From: Chitinophaga sp. CF118
GTDB lineage: Bacteria > Bacteroidota > Bacteroidia > Chitinophagales > Chitinophagaceae
Reading direction: 5' to 3'
Assembly (NCBI RefSeq): GCF_900112615.1
Contig: NZ_FOMK01000003.1
Location: forward strand, 310,001-374,000
Length of the DNA: 64,000 bases
Shown here piece by piece: positions 35,724 to 46,866 of the stretch. The position numbers and the translations under genes were made by a program. A model generated the notes under the pieces. The model was not told the DNA's origin. It saw nothing but the letters and a program-made list of their open reading frames with translations, and did not search any database. The stretch's first letter is position 1; each line of letters starts with the position of its first letter.

Positions 35724-36521
35724 GGAAATATCAATAGGGCAGGGATATAAAGTGTAGTAAAATTTACCCATTGTTAATTTTACAGATAGAGGTAAGTTTT
35801 TACTTAAAATTATTCCTATATACTTAACTCGCGCATTTTATATTTTGTTTATTTCTCAACTGTTAAGTGTTTTAAATATCTGAGTTGTCGTCTATAAATA
35901 GTTTTTAATAAAAAATTGAAAACAATATTTAAACTTCAATTGTTATTAAGACGGACAGTAAAAAAAAAGCATGTGATGTAATTGGTATAGTGTTTGTTTG
36001 AGCAGTTATCACTATTAAGGGATACTTAAAATAGTAGTCGCACCTTAGAGTTAATTCCAATGTGTTCAACTGTCGGAGTTGTACAAAACCGATAGTAATA
36101 AATACAACCAGATCTTGTAATTGTAAGCCTCTCAAAGGCACGTGAATGATTCCTGTTTGCAGCAGGATATGTGTAATTTCTGTTTTAGTAAGAGCTTTGT
36201 CATGCGTATAAATACGTGAATTGATATTTAATTAAAAGTAGTTTCTAAGAGGACACGTGAATGTTATTAGTGTTGCAATGCATGATAGGTACAAGTAGTA
36301 AAAGTTATACTAACGATTCATTTTGATAATATTATTGTAAAATGATATTAGAGTTAAAAACATTTAATTCTATTTATTTATTCTTAACTCAAAAGTTGAC
36401 AATATGTATTTATTTTGCACCCAGGTTAGAATACAAAACATTCTTTTTAAAGAGAGATAGCACGTTAGAAAAACTGATGTTTTGAAACACTGATACAGTT
36501 TTAACCTTATCTAATTAACTG
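35724..36521. other. about 800 non-coding bases in front of the exopolysaccharide operon
   Basis: Strongly AT-rich with no convincing frame. ATTAAGGGATAC occurs just before it (35493-35504) and within it (36013-36024). The palindrome-bearing CACGTGAATG occurs twice (36139-36148 and 36254-36263). A near-promoter TATTTTG at 36411-36417 has TTG 12 bases upstream, which is too close for a good match. A long untranslated leader or regulatory region is likely. Confidence 0.5.
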
Positions 36522-38456
36522 ATGACTAAGAGATCTTGGATTACCCCGTCCTGGCTAATATTATTGTTAGACTTAGCCTGTTCTATTGTCGGAATGAGTC
36601 TGGCTTTTTTGCTTAGACTTAATTTTAACCTTGAAGATTTTAACCTCTACCCCATACAAGACATTGTTACGGTTGTAGTGAGTGTAAATCTATTGCTTTC
36701 ATTAATTTTCCGCACTTATACAGGTATTGTGAGATACACCAGTATGGCGGATATAAGTCGTATTTCCTACCTGGGATTACTTAGTGCGGCTATATACTAT
36801 TATGTAGGTATAACAGCCCAGCATTACCATGCAGCTAGTATGTTTCCATTGTCTGTAATTGTGATCAACTTTTTCATAAATACTTTTGTCTTATTATCCT
36901 ATCGTCTGTTTGTAAAATGGGCTTTCCGTTATTATGGTCGTTATGGTTCGATTAACAAAACGAAGGCGGTGATATATAGTGCAGGGCATTCCGGTTTAAC
37001 AGTGCGTAAAGTTATCAGTGAGGATGTTTCTGGTAATATACGTATTGTAGGTTTTCTGGATGATAAACTAACCCGCAGTGGCAAACGTTTAGAAGGGTTA
37101 CCCATTTATGATATTAGTAAAACTTCTCTTGAAAAACTGGTGAGGATTGATAAGATTGAGTTGGTAATATTGGCGGAAGAGTCAATGGAACCGCATATAT
37201 TAAATGACCTGGTTGATAATTGTATAACACTTAATATCAAAGTACAAAAAGTATTGCCTGTAAATAAATGGATAAGCACAGGCTGGAGTCCATCGAAGTT
37301 GCAGGATATAAAGATTGAAGATTTACTCGATCGTTCTGTTATCAATATTAATAATAATGAGCAGGTAAGTCGGGAGACAAAGGATAAAGCTATTTTAGTG
37401 ACAGGTGCTGCCGGTTCTATAGGAAGTGAATTGGTTAGACAGCTCGTAAAGTCTGCTCCTTCTGTAATAGTACTATGTGATAAAGCGGAGTCCCCTTTGC
37501 ACGAACTGGAGCTGGAAATGGGAGATATGGCTGGCGGTGTCAAAGTAGTATCTTTCATTTCAAATATTTGTGACAGGGTGCGTATGCAACAATTGTTTGA
37601 AGTATACGAGCCAGCCATTGTTTATCATGCCGCTGCTTATAAACATGTACCTATGATGGAGAAGAATCCTTCCATTGCGGTACTCAATAATGTTTTGGGA
37701 ACAAAAATTCTGGCGGAACTATCTGTAGAATATGGAGTAGAGAAATTTGTGATGGTATCTACGGATAAAGCAGTTAACCCAACGAATGTAATGGGTGCTT
37801 CAAAACGTATTGCAGAAATATTTACGCAGTCTTATAGTAATCACGTTAATAAGCAATATAAAAAAACAGGCCCTGTTTATGGTATTCCTCCAACCCGTTT
37901 TATCACTACCCGTTTCGGTAATGTATTAGGGTCTAATGGTTCTGTAATACCAAGATTTAAAAAGCAAATTGAAAAAGGTGGCCCATTAACTGTTACTCAC
38001 CCGGACATTACCCGTTATTTCATGACTATTCCGGAAGCTTGCCAGTTGGTACTGGAAGCTGGTGCAATGGGACAGGGAGGGGAGATCTTTGTGTTTGATA
38101 TGGGGCAACCGGTAAAGATTGCTGAACTGGCAAAGAAGATGATCCGGATGAGTGGAAGAGAACCTGGAAAAGATATCCACGTAGTATATACAGGTTTGCG
38201 TCCTGGAGAAAAATTATATGAAGAACTGTTGAATAATGCAGAGAATACGATGAGCACATATCATGAGAAGATCATGATTGCCAAGGTCCGTGAATATGAT
38301 TTCGTAGAAGTGAACGATGGTATTGACCAGCTTATTTTATCCGCCCATCAACATTATCTAACCCCCACAGTTGCTATGATGAAGCAATTAGTTCCTGAAT
38401 TTATAAGTAAAAATTCAGCCTACGAACAATTAGACAAGGATAAAATAAAATTGTAG
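36522..38456 (+). CDS. membrane nucleotide-sugar 4,6-dehydratase (WbpM/PglF/CapD-like)
   Basis: A 644-residue protein: four membrane segments (residues about 10-130), a CoA-binding-like Rossmann domain (about 145-270), then a short-chain dehydrogenase domain with GAAGSIGS near 292 and, in place of the usual Tyr-x3-Lys, the MGASK motif of the long WbpM/PglF class. These enzymes dehydrate UDP-GlcNAc to the 4-keto-6-deoxy sugar, the first step to QuiNAc, FucNAc or bacillosamine. PglC/D/E-like genes at the far end of the same operon favour bacillosamine. First gene of the operon. Confidence 0.9.
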   Translation: MTKRSWITPSWLILLLDLACSIVGMSLAFLLRLNFNLEDFNLYPIQDIVTVVVSVNLLLSLIFRTYTGIVRYTSMADISRISYLGLLSAAIYYYVGITAQHYHAASMFPLSVIVINFFINTFVLLSYRLFVKWAFRYYGRYGSINKTKAVIYSAGHSGLTVRKVISEDVSGNIRIVGFLDDKLTRSGKRLEGLPIYDISKTSLEKLVRIDKIELVILAEESMEPHILNDLVDNCITLNIKVQKVLPVNKWISTGWSPSKLQDIKIEDLLDRSVININNNEQVSRETKDKAILVTGAAGSIGSELVRQLVKSAPSVIVLCDKAESPLHELELEMGDMAGGVKVVSFISNICDRVRMQQLFEVYEPAIVYHAAAYKHVPMMEKNPSIAVLNNVLGTKILAELSVEYGVEKFVMVSTDKAVNPTNVMGASKRIAEIFTQSYSNHVNKQYKKTGPVYGIPPTRFITTRFGNVLGSNGSVIPRFKKQIEKGGPLTVTHPDITRYFMTIPEACQLVLEAGAMGQGGEIFVFDMGQPVKIAELAKKMIRMSGREPGKDIHVVYTGLRPGEKLYEELLNNAENTMSTYHEKIMIAKVREYDFVEVNDGIDQLILSAHQHYLTPTVAMMKQLVPEFISKNSAYEQLDKDKIKL

Positions 38457-38521
38457 AAAACATAACATTTCTTTTGGCTTTGCATTATTACGTGCAGGGC
38501 ATTTAAACAGTTATTTATATA

Positions 38522-39364
38522 ATGAAGATTATTAAAAAGAAGATTATTAAAAAGGGGAGCACCTATTACCGGCGAACTTCTGCTTTGAAATTATTACAAG
38601 TGGGTGCTACTGTCATGGTTTTATTTTCCTGCACAACATTAAAGAAAGTTACTTATTTCAGAGATGTTCCTGACAGTACAAAAGTTAAAATAATAGAACA
38701 GGCTAATTATTATACTCCTCTGATACAGACGGATGATATTTTGCAGGTGACTATTCAAACAATTGATCAGACTTCTACGGCATCTTTTAACCCACAGAAT
38801 GCTGCAAGTTGGCAGATAGCATCCAGTGTGTCAGGTGAATCCGGAGGAATAAATGGTTATCTGGTGGATAGGGAAGGATATGTTGCATTGCCTTTAGTAG
38901 GGAATGTGTTAGTAAAAGGGAAAACAACTGATCTTGTGCGGGAAGACATTCGTAAGAAGGTGTCAGAATACTTCAAAGATCCGGTGGTAAATGTTCGTTT
39001 TGCCAATTTCAAGATTACAGTATTGGGGGAGGTAACCAGACCCTCAACCTATATTATGCCAAATGAGAAAGTAACATTACTGGATGCTTTAGGAGCTGCC
39101 GGTGACCTTACCATTTATGGAAAACGGGAAAATGTAATGCTGATCAGGGAAAAGGATAATAAAAAAGAATTAGTGAGATTGAACCTTAACAGCAGCGATT
39201 TGTTTAAATCTCCATATTATTATTTACAACAGGGTGATGTTGTTTATGTGGAGCCTAACAAATCCAAGGTAGCTTCTTCCGATATGGTAAGAGTCAAAAA
39301 TGTGACAATTATAGCATCTATTTTATCACTCGCATTAATATTGGCAACGCGCGTTCGTTTTTAG
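38522..39364 (+). CDS. polysaccharide export outer membrane lipoprotein (Wza-like)
   Basis: A 280-residue protein with a lipoprotein signal (lipobox LFSC, Cys near 38; the N-terminal stretch is unusually basic). The poly-export domain begins QTDDILQVTIQTIDQ, followed by a SLBB domain with VLGEVTRPSTYIMPNEKVT and a C-terminal membrane segment (IIASILSLALILATRV), the usual form of Bacteroidota Wza relatives. It builds the outer-membrane channel and works with the Wzc-like kinase encoded 15 bases downstream. Confidence 0.92.
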   Translation: MKIIKKKIIKKGSTYYRRTSALKLLQVGATVMVLFSCTTLKKVTYFRDVPDSTKVKIIEQANYYTPLIQTDDILQVTIQTIDQTSTASFNPQNAASWQIASSVSGESGGINGYLVDREGYVALPLVGNVLVKGKTTDLVREDIRKKVSEYFKDPVVNVRFANFKITVLGEVTRPSTYIMPNEKVTLLDALGAAGDLTIYGKRENVMLIREKDNKKELVRLNLNSSDLFKSPYYYLQQGDVVYVEPNKSKVASSDMVRVKNVTIIASILSLALILATRVRF

Positions 39365-39379
39365 TCTTAATTGAATTTT

Positions 39380-41794
39380 ATGAATGTAGATATACACCAA
39401 AATGGTACATCAAATGGATCTTTTTTTCCAGAGATTTCACAGAATAGTGGACCAGATGTAAAAAAGGTATTACACACCGTATTAAGGAACTGGTATTGGT
39501 TTTTAATAGGCGTTATTATTACAGTAACTGCGAGTTGGCTTTATTTAAGATATACTACACCAGATTATAAAGTAAACGCAAAAATCCTGGTAGAAGATGA
39601 TAAGAAAGGTGGTGATCTTGGCGGCCAGGGAGTATTTCAGGAGTTGGAATTGTTCAATGCAAAAAGCAGCGTTGATAATGAAGTTGAAATGCTGGAATCA
39701 CGTACGCTTATGGAGAAAGTTGTACGCGATCTTGAGTTAAACATCAGCTATTATGGGGAAGGATGGGTAAAGCAGACTGAATTATTTGAGAATTTACCAT
39801 TCAGCATACACTTTCTATCTTTGAAGGATACCCTGACGTCGATTAATTACATTGTAAAAACATCTGATAAAGGTACAGTTACAATAGAGCGGAGCGGTAT
39901 TAAAAGACAGGTAAGCTGGAATGATACACTTCATTTTCCTGAAGGCGTATTACAGGTAAGGCGAAATGCCATTATTCCATTGGGAGATAAGAGATATGTA
40001 GTGAATGTTTTATCAATAGATAAGACAGTTGCAAACTTTCAAAAGACCATTACAATTGCTGCTCCTAATAAACAGGTAAGTACCATTGATCTTACAATTA
40101 CAACAAAAACACCTGTTAAAGGAGAGCGTATAATTAATAAATTAATTGATGATTATCTGAAGGCGAGTGTTGATGATAAAAACCGTGTGGCAGACAGTAC
40201 AATTACTTTTGTAGATAATCGTCTCGGAATAGTAAGTGTAGAATTGTCCGGAGTAGAGAAGGATATCCAGGAATTCAAGCAGACGAATGAATTAGCGGAT
40301 CTGGATCAGCAATCCAGAGCATTAGTATCTGGAATGGGAGATCTGGTTAAAACATTAACGGAAAAGCAGGTTCAGTTGAATGTGGTTACCTCCCTGGAAC
40401 AATATGTGAAGGATAATCAGAATAATAAACGCGTTGTACCTTCTACTCTCATTGTGCAGGATCCTACATTTATTGCATTAGTTGAGAAATACAATTCTGT
40501 GCAGTTGGAAAGAGAGCGGCAATTGATGTTCGGTACAACTTCTAATCCCGTAGTCCGTAATCTTGATGAACAATTAATAGGGCTAAGAGCAGATCTGCAA
40601 AATAACCTTACTTCATTGAAGCAGGGAATTCAGGTGAGTATAAATGAATTGCAGCGTAATGCTGACATGTATACACAGAAAATAAGGCAGGTGCCGGGAA
40701 AGGAAAGAATATTTCTTGATTATTCCAGGCAGCAGGCAGTAAAGCAGGAGTTATATCTGTTCTTACTGAAAAAGCGTGAAGAATCTGCGATATCCAAATC
40801 TTCAAATATTCCAATCGCTAAAGTAATTGATGCGGCCAAAAGCGAGGCATCGCCATATAAACCTAAGCCACCTGTCATTTACATGTTATGTATTCTACTT
40901 GGCTTGGGACTTCCGGCAATCGGCCTCTATTTGAAAAATGCACTTAACAGGCGTATCATACAAAAAGATGATATTACAAATAATACACCCGTTCCCATCC
41001 TGGCGGAAATAGGCCATAATAGTAGTGAAGAAATCATTGTAGCTGGTCAGGATAGCAGAACTCCTATCTCAGAACAGTTCCGTGCGTTTCGTACAAACTT
41101 GCAGTTTGTATTACCCGGTAAAGATGAAAAAGTGCTCCTGTTTACTTCCAGCATGAGTGGAGAAGGGAAATCTTTTGTAGCTACCAACCTAGCAATGGTG
41201 TTGGCTCTTTCCAATAAAAAAGTGGTGTTGCTCGAAATGGACTTACGTAAACCGAAGATCTCTGAAAAACTCGGATTAAAGAATAATGTTGGGTATAGTA
41301 CATATGTCATTGGGAAAACTACGTTGGACGACCTTGTTTCAGAATCGGGGTTACATGTTAATTTCTCAATTATTAATTCAGGCCCAGTACCCCCTAATCC
41401 AACAGAAGTATTAATGCTGCCAAAAACAGAAGAACTGTTTGCTCAGCTGCGCAGGCAGTTTGATTATATAATCATTGATACTGCTCCAATCGGATTGGTA
41501 ACGGATGCTCAATTACTTGCCCGTTATGCAGATGCAACTATATATATGGTTAGACAGAATTTCACTTTTAAAGAGCAGATGAGATTAACCAAGGAGTTAT
41601 ATCAGCAACATAAACTACCGAAGTTGAACATAGTAGTGAATGATGTTAGAATGGACTATGGACAGGGCTACGGCTATGGCTATGGTTATGGATATGGCTA
41701 TGGTTACGGGTACGGGTACGGTTATGGTGCTTATGGAGAAGAACCTAAAAAGAAAAGGTTCAGGTTAAATAATAATCAGAAAGTAAAAAAATAA
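39380..41794 (+). CDS. Wzc-like tyrosine autokinase and polysaccharide co-polymerase
   Basis: An 804-residue protein (ATG at 39380; the longer frame uses TTG). A first membrane segment ([19 protein letters not shown]) is followed by the Wzz chain-length domain and long coiled-coil helices, a second membrane segment near 497 ([17 protein letters not shown]), then the BY-kinase domain with Walker [14 protein letters not shown] near 588, Walker A' [12 protein letters not shown] and Walker [13 protein letters not shown]. The tail has ten alternating Gly-Tyr units. It controls chain length and export, with autophosphorylation on the Tyr tail. Confidence 0.93.
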   Translation: MNVDIHQNGTSNGSFFPEISQNSGPDVKKVLHTVLRNWYWFLIGVIITVTASWLYLRYTTPDYKVNAKILVEDDKKGGDLGGQGVFQELELFNAKSSVDNEVEMLESRTLMEKVVRDLELNISYYGEGWVKQTELFENLPFSIHFLSLKDTLTSINYIVKTSDKGTVTIERSGIKRQVSWNDTLHFPEGVLQVRRNAIIPLGDKRYVVNVLSIDKTVANFQKTITIAAPNKQVSTIDLTITTKTPVKGERIINKLIDDYLKASVDDKNRVADSTITFVDNRLGIVSVELSGVEKDIQEFKQTNELADLDQQSRALVSGMGDLVKTLTEKQVQLNVVTSLEQYVKDNQNNKRVVPSTLIVQDPTFIALVEKYNSVQLERERQLMFGTTSNPVVRNLDEQLIGLRADLQNNLTSLKQGIQVSINELQRNADMYTQKIRQVPGKERIFLDYSRQQAVKQELYLFLLKKREESAISKSSNIPIAKVIDAAKSEASPYKPKPPVIYMLCILLGLGLPAIGLYLKNALNRRIIQKDDITNNTPVPILAEIGHNSSEEIIVAGQDSRTPISEQFRAFRTNLQFVLPGKDEKVLLFTSSMSGEGKSFVATNLAMVLALSNKKVVLLEMDLRKPKISEKLGLKNNVGYSTYVIGKTTLDDLVSESGLHVNFSIINSGPVPPNPTEVLMLPKTEELFAQLRRQFDYIIIDTAPIGLVTDAQLLARYADATIYMVRQNFTFKEQMRLTKELYQQHKLPKLNIVVNDVRMDYGQGYGYGYGYGYGYGYGYGYGYGAYGEEPKKKRFRLNNNQKVKK
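41669..41728 (+). repeat. Gly-Tyr codon repeat in the kinase tail
   Basis: Ten tyrosine codons (TAC or TAT) alternate with glycine codons, varying in the third position. With one Tyr just before and one after, the tail has 12 tyrosines in about 27 residues, followed by a basic end. Confidence 0.9.
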
Positions 41795-41802
41795 TAGCAT
41801 TT

Positions 41803-43095
41803 ATGGCGGAGGATACAAAAATTGCAATAATAGGTTTAGGATATGTAGGATTGCCACTTGCTGTTGAATTTGCAAGTAAATTTAGAGTTGTTGGTTTTGA
41901 TATTAATATTGACAGGATCGCATTACTGAATCAGGGTATTGATCATACTTTAGAAATAACAACTGATAAACTTAAAAGTGTAATTACTTCAAATGGATCT
42001 ATTGCAGATAAGGGGCTTTATTGTACCAATAAGCTGGAGGAACTAAAGGATTGTAATTACTATATCGTTACCGTTCCTACCCCGGTAGATAAACATAACA
42101 GGCCTGATCTTACTCCGCTTTATAAAGCCAGTGAAACAGTAGGAAAGGTGATGGGAAAGGGAGATATTGTTATATATGAGTCAACAGTATATCCGGGTGT
42201 AACAGAAGATGAATGTGTGCCCGTATTGGAAAAATTTTCCGGCTTAAAGTTTAATCTGGATTTTTTTGCCGGTTATTCTCCGGAACGTATTAATCCGGGT
42301 GATAAGGAACATACTGTTGCCCAGATTCTTAAGATTACCTCAGGTTCGACCCCGGAAGCAGCAGACAAAGTAGATGCCCTTTACAGATCAGTTATAACTG
42401 CAGGTACGCACAAAGCTACCTGCATAAAAGTGGCAGAAGCAGCAAAAGTAATTGAGAATGCACAGCGTGATATCAATATTGCTTTTGTAAATGAACTGGC
42501 AAAAATATTCAACCGTCTTGATATTGACACGGATGAAGTATTACAGGCAGCAGGTACCAAATGGAACTTCCTGAAATTCAAGCCGGGTCTTGTTGGAGGA
42601 CACTGTATAGGCGTTGATCCATATTATCTTGCGCAGAAGGCGCAGGAAGTAGGATATCATCCGGAAATTATTCTTGCAGGCCGCAGGTTGAATGATGGAA
42701 TGGGTGAATACATAGCCCATGAAGTAATAAAGTTGATGGCCAAGAAGGAAATTCCGATTAAGAATGCAAACATATTGGTACTGGGTATCACCTTTAAAGA
42801 AAATTGCCCGGATGTACGTAATACCAGGGTTGTGGATATTCTGCGCACACTTAAAGATTACGATACCCATATCACTATATTGGACCCCTGGGCAGAACCG
42901 GCAGAAGTAAAAAGGGAATATGGCTGGAATTCTGTTAAAGAGCTTACAAGCAAAGAAACATATGATGCAGTGATTATGGCTGTTTCACATAAAGAGTTTG
43001 CAACACTGGATATCAGATCAATGGGTAAAGAGAAGTGTATTGTTTATGATGTAAAAGGCATTTTACCAAAAGAACATGTAGATGCACGTTTATAG
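41803..43095 (+). CDS. tviB: UDP-N-acetylglucosamine C-6 dehydrogenase (TviB/WbpO-type)
   Basis: A 430-residue UDP-sugar dehydrogenase. The NAD-binding [13 protein letters not shown] motif is near residue 12, followed by [23 protein letters not shown], the central [17 protein letters not shown] helix, the catalytic [12 protein letters not shown] (Cys) near 268 and the C-terminal [16 protein letters not shown]. These blocks fit TviB/WbpO rather than UDP-Glc dehydrogenase. It oxidises UDP-GlcNAc (or UDP-GalNAc) to the uronic acid. The C4 epimerase follows 42 bases downstream and the WbpE/D/B-like genes follow that, so its product could feed both branches. Confidence 0.9.
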   Translation: MAEDTKIAIIGLGYVGLPLAVEFASKFRVVGFDINIDRIALLNQGIDHTLEITTDKLKSVITSNGSIADKGLYCTNKLEELKDCNYYIVTVPTPVDKHNRPDLTPLYKASETVGKVMGKGDIVIYESTVYPGVTEDECVPVLEKFSGLKFNLDFFAGYSPERINPGDKEHTVAQILKITSGSTPEAADKVDALYRSVITAGTHKATCIKVAEAAKVIENAQRDINIAFVNELAKIFNRLDIDTDEVLQAAGTKWNFLKFKPGLVGGHCIGVDPYYLAQKAQEVGYHPEIILAGRRLNDGMGEYIAHEVIKLMAKKEIPIKNANILVLGITFKENCPDVRNTRVVDILRTLKDYDTHITILDPWAEPAEVKREYGWNSVKELTSKETYDAVIMAVSHKEFATLDIRSMGKEKCIVYDVKGILPKEHVDARL

Positions 43096-43137
43096 ATAAT
43101 CAATTTATCTCCTTATTCATTATATTTTTTAACTCTT

Positions 43138-44124
43138 ATGTACGAAACTTCCTATCATAATATAAACCTTGGCCAATATAAATTTTTAATAACAGGTGGT
43201 GCGGGTTTTATAGGCTCAAATCTGACTGAATATCTGCTTAAGTATGGCGCAGGAAAAGTAAGGATACTGGATGATTTCTCAACAGGCAGCAGGGAAAATA
43301 TCAAACCATTTCTGGATAATCCGGCTTTTGAATTATATGAGGGTGATATCAGGGATATTGAAGCATGTCGTAGAGCAGTAGAAGGAATGGATTACATTTC
43401 ACATCAGGCTGCTCTTGGGTCGGTACCCCGTTCGATTAATGATCCTATAACAACGAATGAGGTGAATATTTCCGGGTTCCTTAATATGCTGGTAGCAGCA
43501 CGAGATGCCAATATAAAGAGAATGATTTATGCAGCCAGTTCGAGTACTTATGGAGATCATCCGGATCTGCCTAAAGTGGAAGATAAAATTGGGAACCCAC
43601 TTTCACCTTATGCAATCACCAAATATGTGAATGAATTATATGCCGGCACATTTTCTAAAGTATATAATTTTCATACAATAGGATTAAGGTATTTTAATGT
43701 ATTTGGTCCCAAACAAGATCCTGATGGAGCATATGCGGCTGTTATTCCATTATTTATTAAAGCAGCATTATCTGCAGAAGCGCCTTTTATAAACGGAGAT
43801 GGTAAAACAAGCAGGGATTTCACATTTGTTGAGAATGCTGTACAGGCAAATATAAGAGCATTATTTTTCAATGATCTGCATGAACATCAGGTGGTAAATA
43901 TTGCTTGTGGCGAAAGCACAACATTGAATCAGTTATGGAAGGTAATCAGTAGTGTTGAAGATGTAGATATTCAACCACATTATCAGCCAGAACGTGAAGG
44001 AGATGTAAAGCACAGCCTGGCAGACATCAGCAAGGTAAACGGGTTATTAGGATATGTTCCGTCTGTAAAAGTAAAAGATGGTCTGGTATTAACTTATTCC
44101 TGGTATAAAAATAAGAAGAAATGA
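43138..44124 (+). CDS. NAD-dependent UDP-sugar 4-epimerase (TviC/WbpP-type)
   Basis: A 328-residue short-chain epimerase with GGAGFIGSNL near residue 20, the ASSSTYGDHPDLPK segment and the catalytic Tyr/Lys in SPYAITKYVNELYA, then RYFNVFGPKQDPDGAYAAVI. The GSVPRSINDP block is typical of the WbpP/TviC group that interconverts UDP-GlcNAc(A) and UDP-GalNAc(A). With the TviB-type enzyme it would give UDP-GalNAcA. The last bases overlap the next gene in an ATGA. Confidence 0.9.
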   Translation: MYETSYHNINLGQYKFLITGGAGFIGSNLTEYLLKYGAGKVRILDDFSTGSRENIKPFLDNPAFELYEGDIRDIEACRRAVEGMDYISHQAALGSVPRSINDPITTNEVNISGFLNMLVAARDANIKRMIYAASSSTYGDHPDLPKVEDKIGNPLSPYAITKYVNELYAGTFSKVYNFHTIGLRYFNVFGPKQDPDGAYAAVIPLFIKAALSAEAPFINGDGKTSRDFTFVENAVQANIRALFFNDLHEHQVVNIACGESTTLNQLWKVISSVEDVDIQPHYQPEREGDVKHSLADISKVNGLLGYVPSVKVKDGLVLTYSWYKNKKK

Positions 44125-45251
44125 ATATCCAGATGGTGGATTTAAGATCACAGTATCTTAAAATTAAAGATGAAGTTGATGAGGCAGTATTAAATTGTAT
44201 AGATTCTGCCGCATTTATAAATGGCCCCTCTGTTAATGAATTTGTATCTGATCTTGCAAGATATATTGACTGCCGGCATGTAATACCCTGTGCTAATGGT
44301 ACGGATGCTTTACAGATAGCTATGATGGCATTAGGCCTTCAACAGGGCGATGAAATAATTGTACCTGCTTTTACATATGTAGCCACTGCCGAAGTGATTG
44401 CCTTACTTGGATTAGTGCCTGTGCTGGTAGATGTACATCCCGGTACGTTTATGCTGGATGTAAATGATGTGACTGCGAAGATTACGGATAGGACCAAAGC
44501 AATTGTTCCTGTTCATTTATTTGGACAGTGTGCTGATATGGAATCTTTGATCAGTTTGGCTAAAGCACATCAACTTTTTATTATAGAAGATACTGCACAG
44601 GCTATAGGAGCTACTTATACCTTCTCTGACGGGTATAGAGGTAAGGCGGGTGTTATGGGAGATATTGGATGTACTTCTTTTTTTCCTTCAAAGAATCTTG
44701 GTTGCTTTGGTGATGGCGGTGCCATTTTTACCTCAAATGATGAATATGCCAGGCGTATAAAGATGATTGCTAATCATGGTCAGGAGCGTAAGTATTACCA
44801 TGATGTAGTTGGCATTAATAGCAGGCTTGACACATTGCAGGCTGCTGTTTTAAGGGTAAAGCTTCAGCACCTTGACAGGTATGCTATCTCCCGTAATGAA
44901 GCCGCAGCATTTTATGATAATGCATTGTCGGTTTTAGAAGAGGAAATGATAATTCCTCAAAGAGTATCCAATTCGACGCACGTATTTCATCAGTATACGC
45001 TTAAAGTTAAAAATGGTAAACGTGATCAGTTGAAAGAATATCTGCAGAAGAATGGGATTCCTACGATGATATATTATCCACTGCCATTGCATTTTCAGAA
45101 AGCATATCAGTCAGATAATTATCAGCCAGGTAGTTTTCCTGTGGCAGAGGTTCTTTGTACAGAGGTATTATCATTACCGATGCATACGGAAATGTCTGAG
45201 CAGGAATTGAATTTCATAGTATCAAACATCAAGCAATTTTATAGTAAATGA
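44121..45251 (+). CDS. DegT/DnrJ/EryC1-type aminotransferase (WbpE-like)
   Basis: A 376-residue PLP-dependent sugar aminotransferase. The motifs [47 protein letters not shown] and [13 protein letters not shown] are present; the PLP lysine lies in [15 protein letters not shown]. It overlaps both neighbours by 4 bases (ATGA). With the WbpD- and WbpB-like genes behind it, it should add the 3-amino group to the 3-keto UDP-GlcNAcA, as WbpE does on the way to UDP-2,3-diacetamido uronic acids. Confidence 0.88.
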   Translation: MNIQMVDLRSQYLKIKDEVDEAVLNCIDSAAFINGPSVNEFVSDLARYIDCRHVIPCANGTDALQIAMMALGLQQGDEIIVPAFTYVATAEVIALLGLVPVLVDVHPGTFMLDVNDVTAKITDRTKAIVPVHLFGQCADMESLISLAKAHQLFIIEDTAQAIGATYTFSDGYRGKAGVMGDIGCTSFFPSKNLGCFGDGGAIFTSNDEYARRIKMIANHGQERKYYHDVVGINSRLDTLQAAVLRVKLQHLDRYAISRNEAAAFYDNALSVLEEEMIIPQRVSNSTHVFHQYTLKVKNGKRDQLKEYLQKNGIPTMIYYPLPLHFQKAYQSDNYQPGSFPVAEVLCTEVLSLPMHTEMSEQELNFIVSNIKQFYSK

Positions 45252-45838
45252 GTGCATATAAAAGTTTCTTTTCGCATGAAACAGCAATTATTGATGAGGG
45301 ATGCGAAATAGGAGAAGGTACAAAGGTCTGGCACTTTAGTCATATTATGACAGGCGCTAAAATAGGCAATGGCTGTAATATAGGTCAGAATGTAGTGATC
45401 TCTCCAGACGTTGTATTAGGGAATAATGTTAAGGTGCAGAATAATGTTTCTCTATATACAGGAGTTACTTGCGGAAACGACGTATTCCTGGGACCATCCT
45501 GTGTTTTTACGAATGTTATTAATCCCCGCAGTGCAGTAAACCGGAAATCGCAGTATGCCAGAACCTGTGTGGGAAATGGCGCAACAATAGGGGCGAATGC
45601 CACTATTGTTTGCGGACACGATATCGGTGACTATGCATTTATAGGAGCGGGAGCAGTGGTGACAAAGACAGTGCCTGCATATGCTCTGCTGGTGGGTAAT
45701 CCTGCAAAGCAGATGGGCTGGATGAGTGAATTTGGGCATCGTCTTGAATTTAATGAAGATGGTAAAGCGGTTTGCCCGGAAAGTGGCGAAACATATATAC
45801 TTACAGGTAACGAGGTTACTAAAGTTAAATTAATATGA
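45248..45838 (+). CDS. left-handed beta-helix N-acetyltransferase (WbpD-like)
   Basis: A 196-residue hexapeptide-repeat protein. [20 protein letters not shown] and the run of isoleucine/valine-rich hexapeptides are typical, with [12 protein letters not shown] in the middle. Asn and His residues near the coil surface would form the acetyl-CoA site. It sits between the WbpE- and WbpB-like genes with 4-base overlaps on both sides. In the WbpB/E/D pathway this enzyme acetylates the 3-amino group. Family is sure; the substrate follows from context. Confidence 0.87.
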   Translation: MSAYKSFFSHETAIIDEGCEIGEGTKVWHFSHIMTGAKIGNGCNIGQNVVISPDVVLGNNVKVQNNVSLYTGVTCGNDVFLGPSCVFTNVINPRSAVNRKSQYARTCVGNGATIGANATIVCGHDIGDYAFIGAGAVVTKTVPAYALLVGNPAKQMGWMSEFGHRLEFNEDGKAVCPESGETYILTGNEVTKVKLI

Positions 45839-46866
45839 GTATCAAGGATAGAAAAGTAAAATTCGGCGTAATTGGCTGCGGGCATATAGGCAAGCGGCAT
45901 GCTGAAATGATCTCCAGAAATTCTGAGTCAGAATTGGTAGCCCTTGTGGATGCAAAGCCCAAAGCGGATTTGAAGTTGTATGATAAAGAAGTACCTTTTT
46001 TTAATTCTCTGAATGATTTCCTGGGGTCAGGAATAGATGTTGATGTAATTAATATAGCAACACCTAACGGCTACCATGCAGAACAGGCTATGCAATGTCT
46101 TGATGCAAAGAAACATGTGGTTATTGAAAAACCTATGGCCTTGTCGCGGCAGGATGCGGAAAAGGTTATTTTCAAGGCATTACATGTACATAAATATGTT
46201 TTTGCAGTGATGCAGAATCGTTATTCACCACCATCTGTATGGATTAAAAATCTGGTTGAATCAGGTAAACTAGGTAGAATTTTCCTTGTACAATTGAACT
46301 GTTACTGGAACAGAGATGGACGTTATTATGTTGCCGATAGCTGGCATGGAAAAAAGAATCTGGATGGAGGAACATTGTTTACCCAGTTCTCGCATTTTAT
46401 AGATATTCTATATTGGCTCTTTGGTGATATCGATAATATAAGATCAAGTTTTGCTGACTTTAACCATAGTGGATTGACCGAGTTTGAGGATTCCGGGATT
46501 GCTACTTTCGAATTTCTTAACGGAGGGTTGGGGTCCATTAATTTCTCTACCTCTGTATGGAATCAGAATCTCGAAAGTAGTATGACCATTATTGCTGAGA
46601 ATGGAAGTGTTAAGATAGGAGGACAATACATGGATAAGGTAGAGTATTGCCATATCAAAGATTATGTGATGCCTCAATTGGAAGCTACGAATCCGGGAAA
46701 TGATTATGGTGCTTATAAAGGGTCTGCACAAAATCATCATTATGTGATCCAGAACGTGATAGATGTATTGAAAGAGAATTCTTCGATTACGACGAATGCT
46801 TTGGAGGGATTAAAAGTAGTTGATATTATAGACCGGATATATAAAGGTATAAATACTAAAGCGTAA
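45835..46866 (+). CDS. Gfo/Idh/MocA-family dehydrogenase (WbpB-like)
   Basis: A 343-residue oxidoreductase. The N-terminal Rossmann fold starts [17 protein letters not shown], and the conserved EKPMALS motif lies near residue 98. The C-terminal sheet domain has [23 protein letters not shown] with the catalytic His. WbpB oxidises C3 of UDP-GlcNAcA before the aminotransferase acts. It overlaps the acyltransferase by 4 bases and the flippase by one base (TAATG), all in the same transcript. Confidence 0.88.
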   Translation: MSIKDRKVKFGVIGCGHIGKRHAEMISRNSESELVALVDAKPKADLKLYDKEVPFFNSLNDFLGSGIDVDVINIATPNGYHAEQAMQCLDAKKHVVIEKPMALSRQDAEKVIFKALHVHKYVFAVMQNRYSPPSVWIKNLVESGKLGRIFLVQLNCYWNRDGRYYVADSWHGKKNLDGGTLFTQFSHFIDILYWLFGDIDNIRSSFADFNHSGLTEFEDSGIATFEFLNGGLGSINFSTSVWNQNLESSMTIIAENGSVKIGGQYMDKVEYCHIKDYVMPQLEATNPGNDYGAYKGSAQNHHYVIQNVIDVLKENSSITTNALEGLKVVDIIDRIYKGINTKA

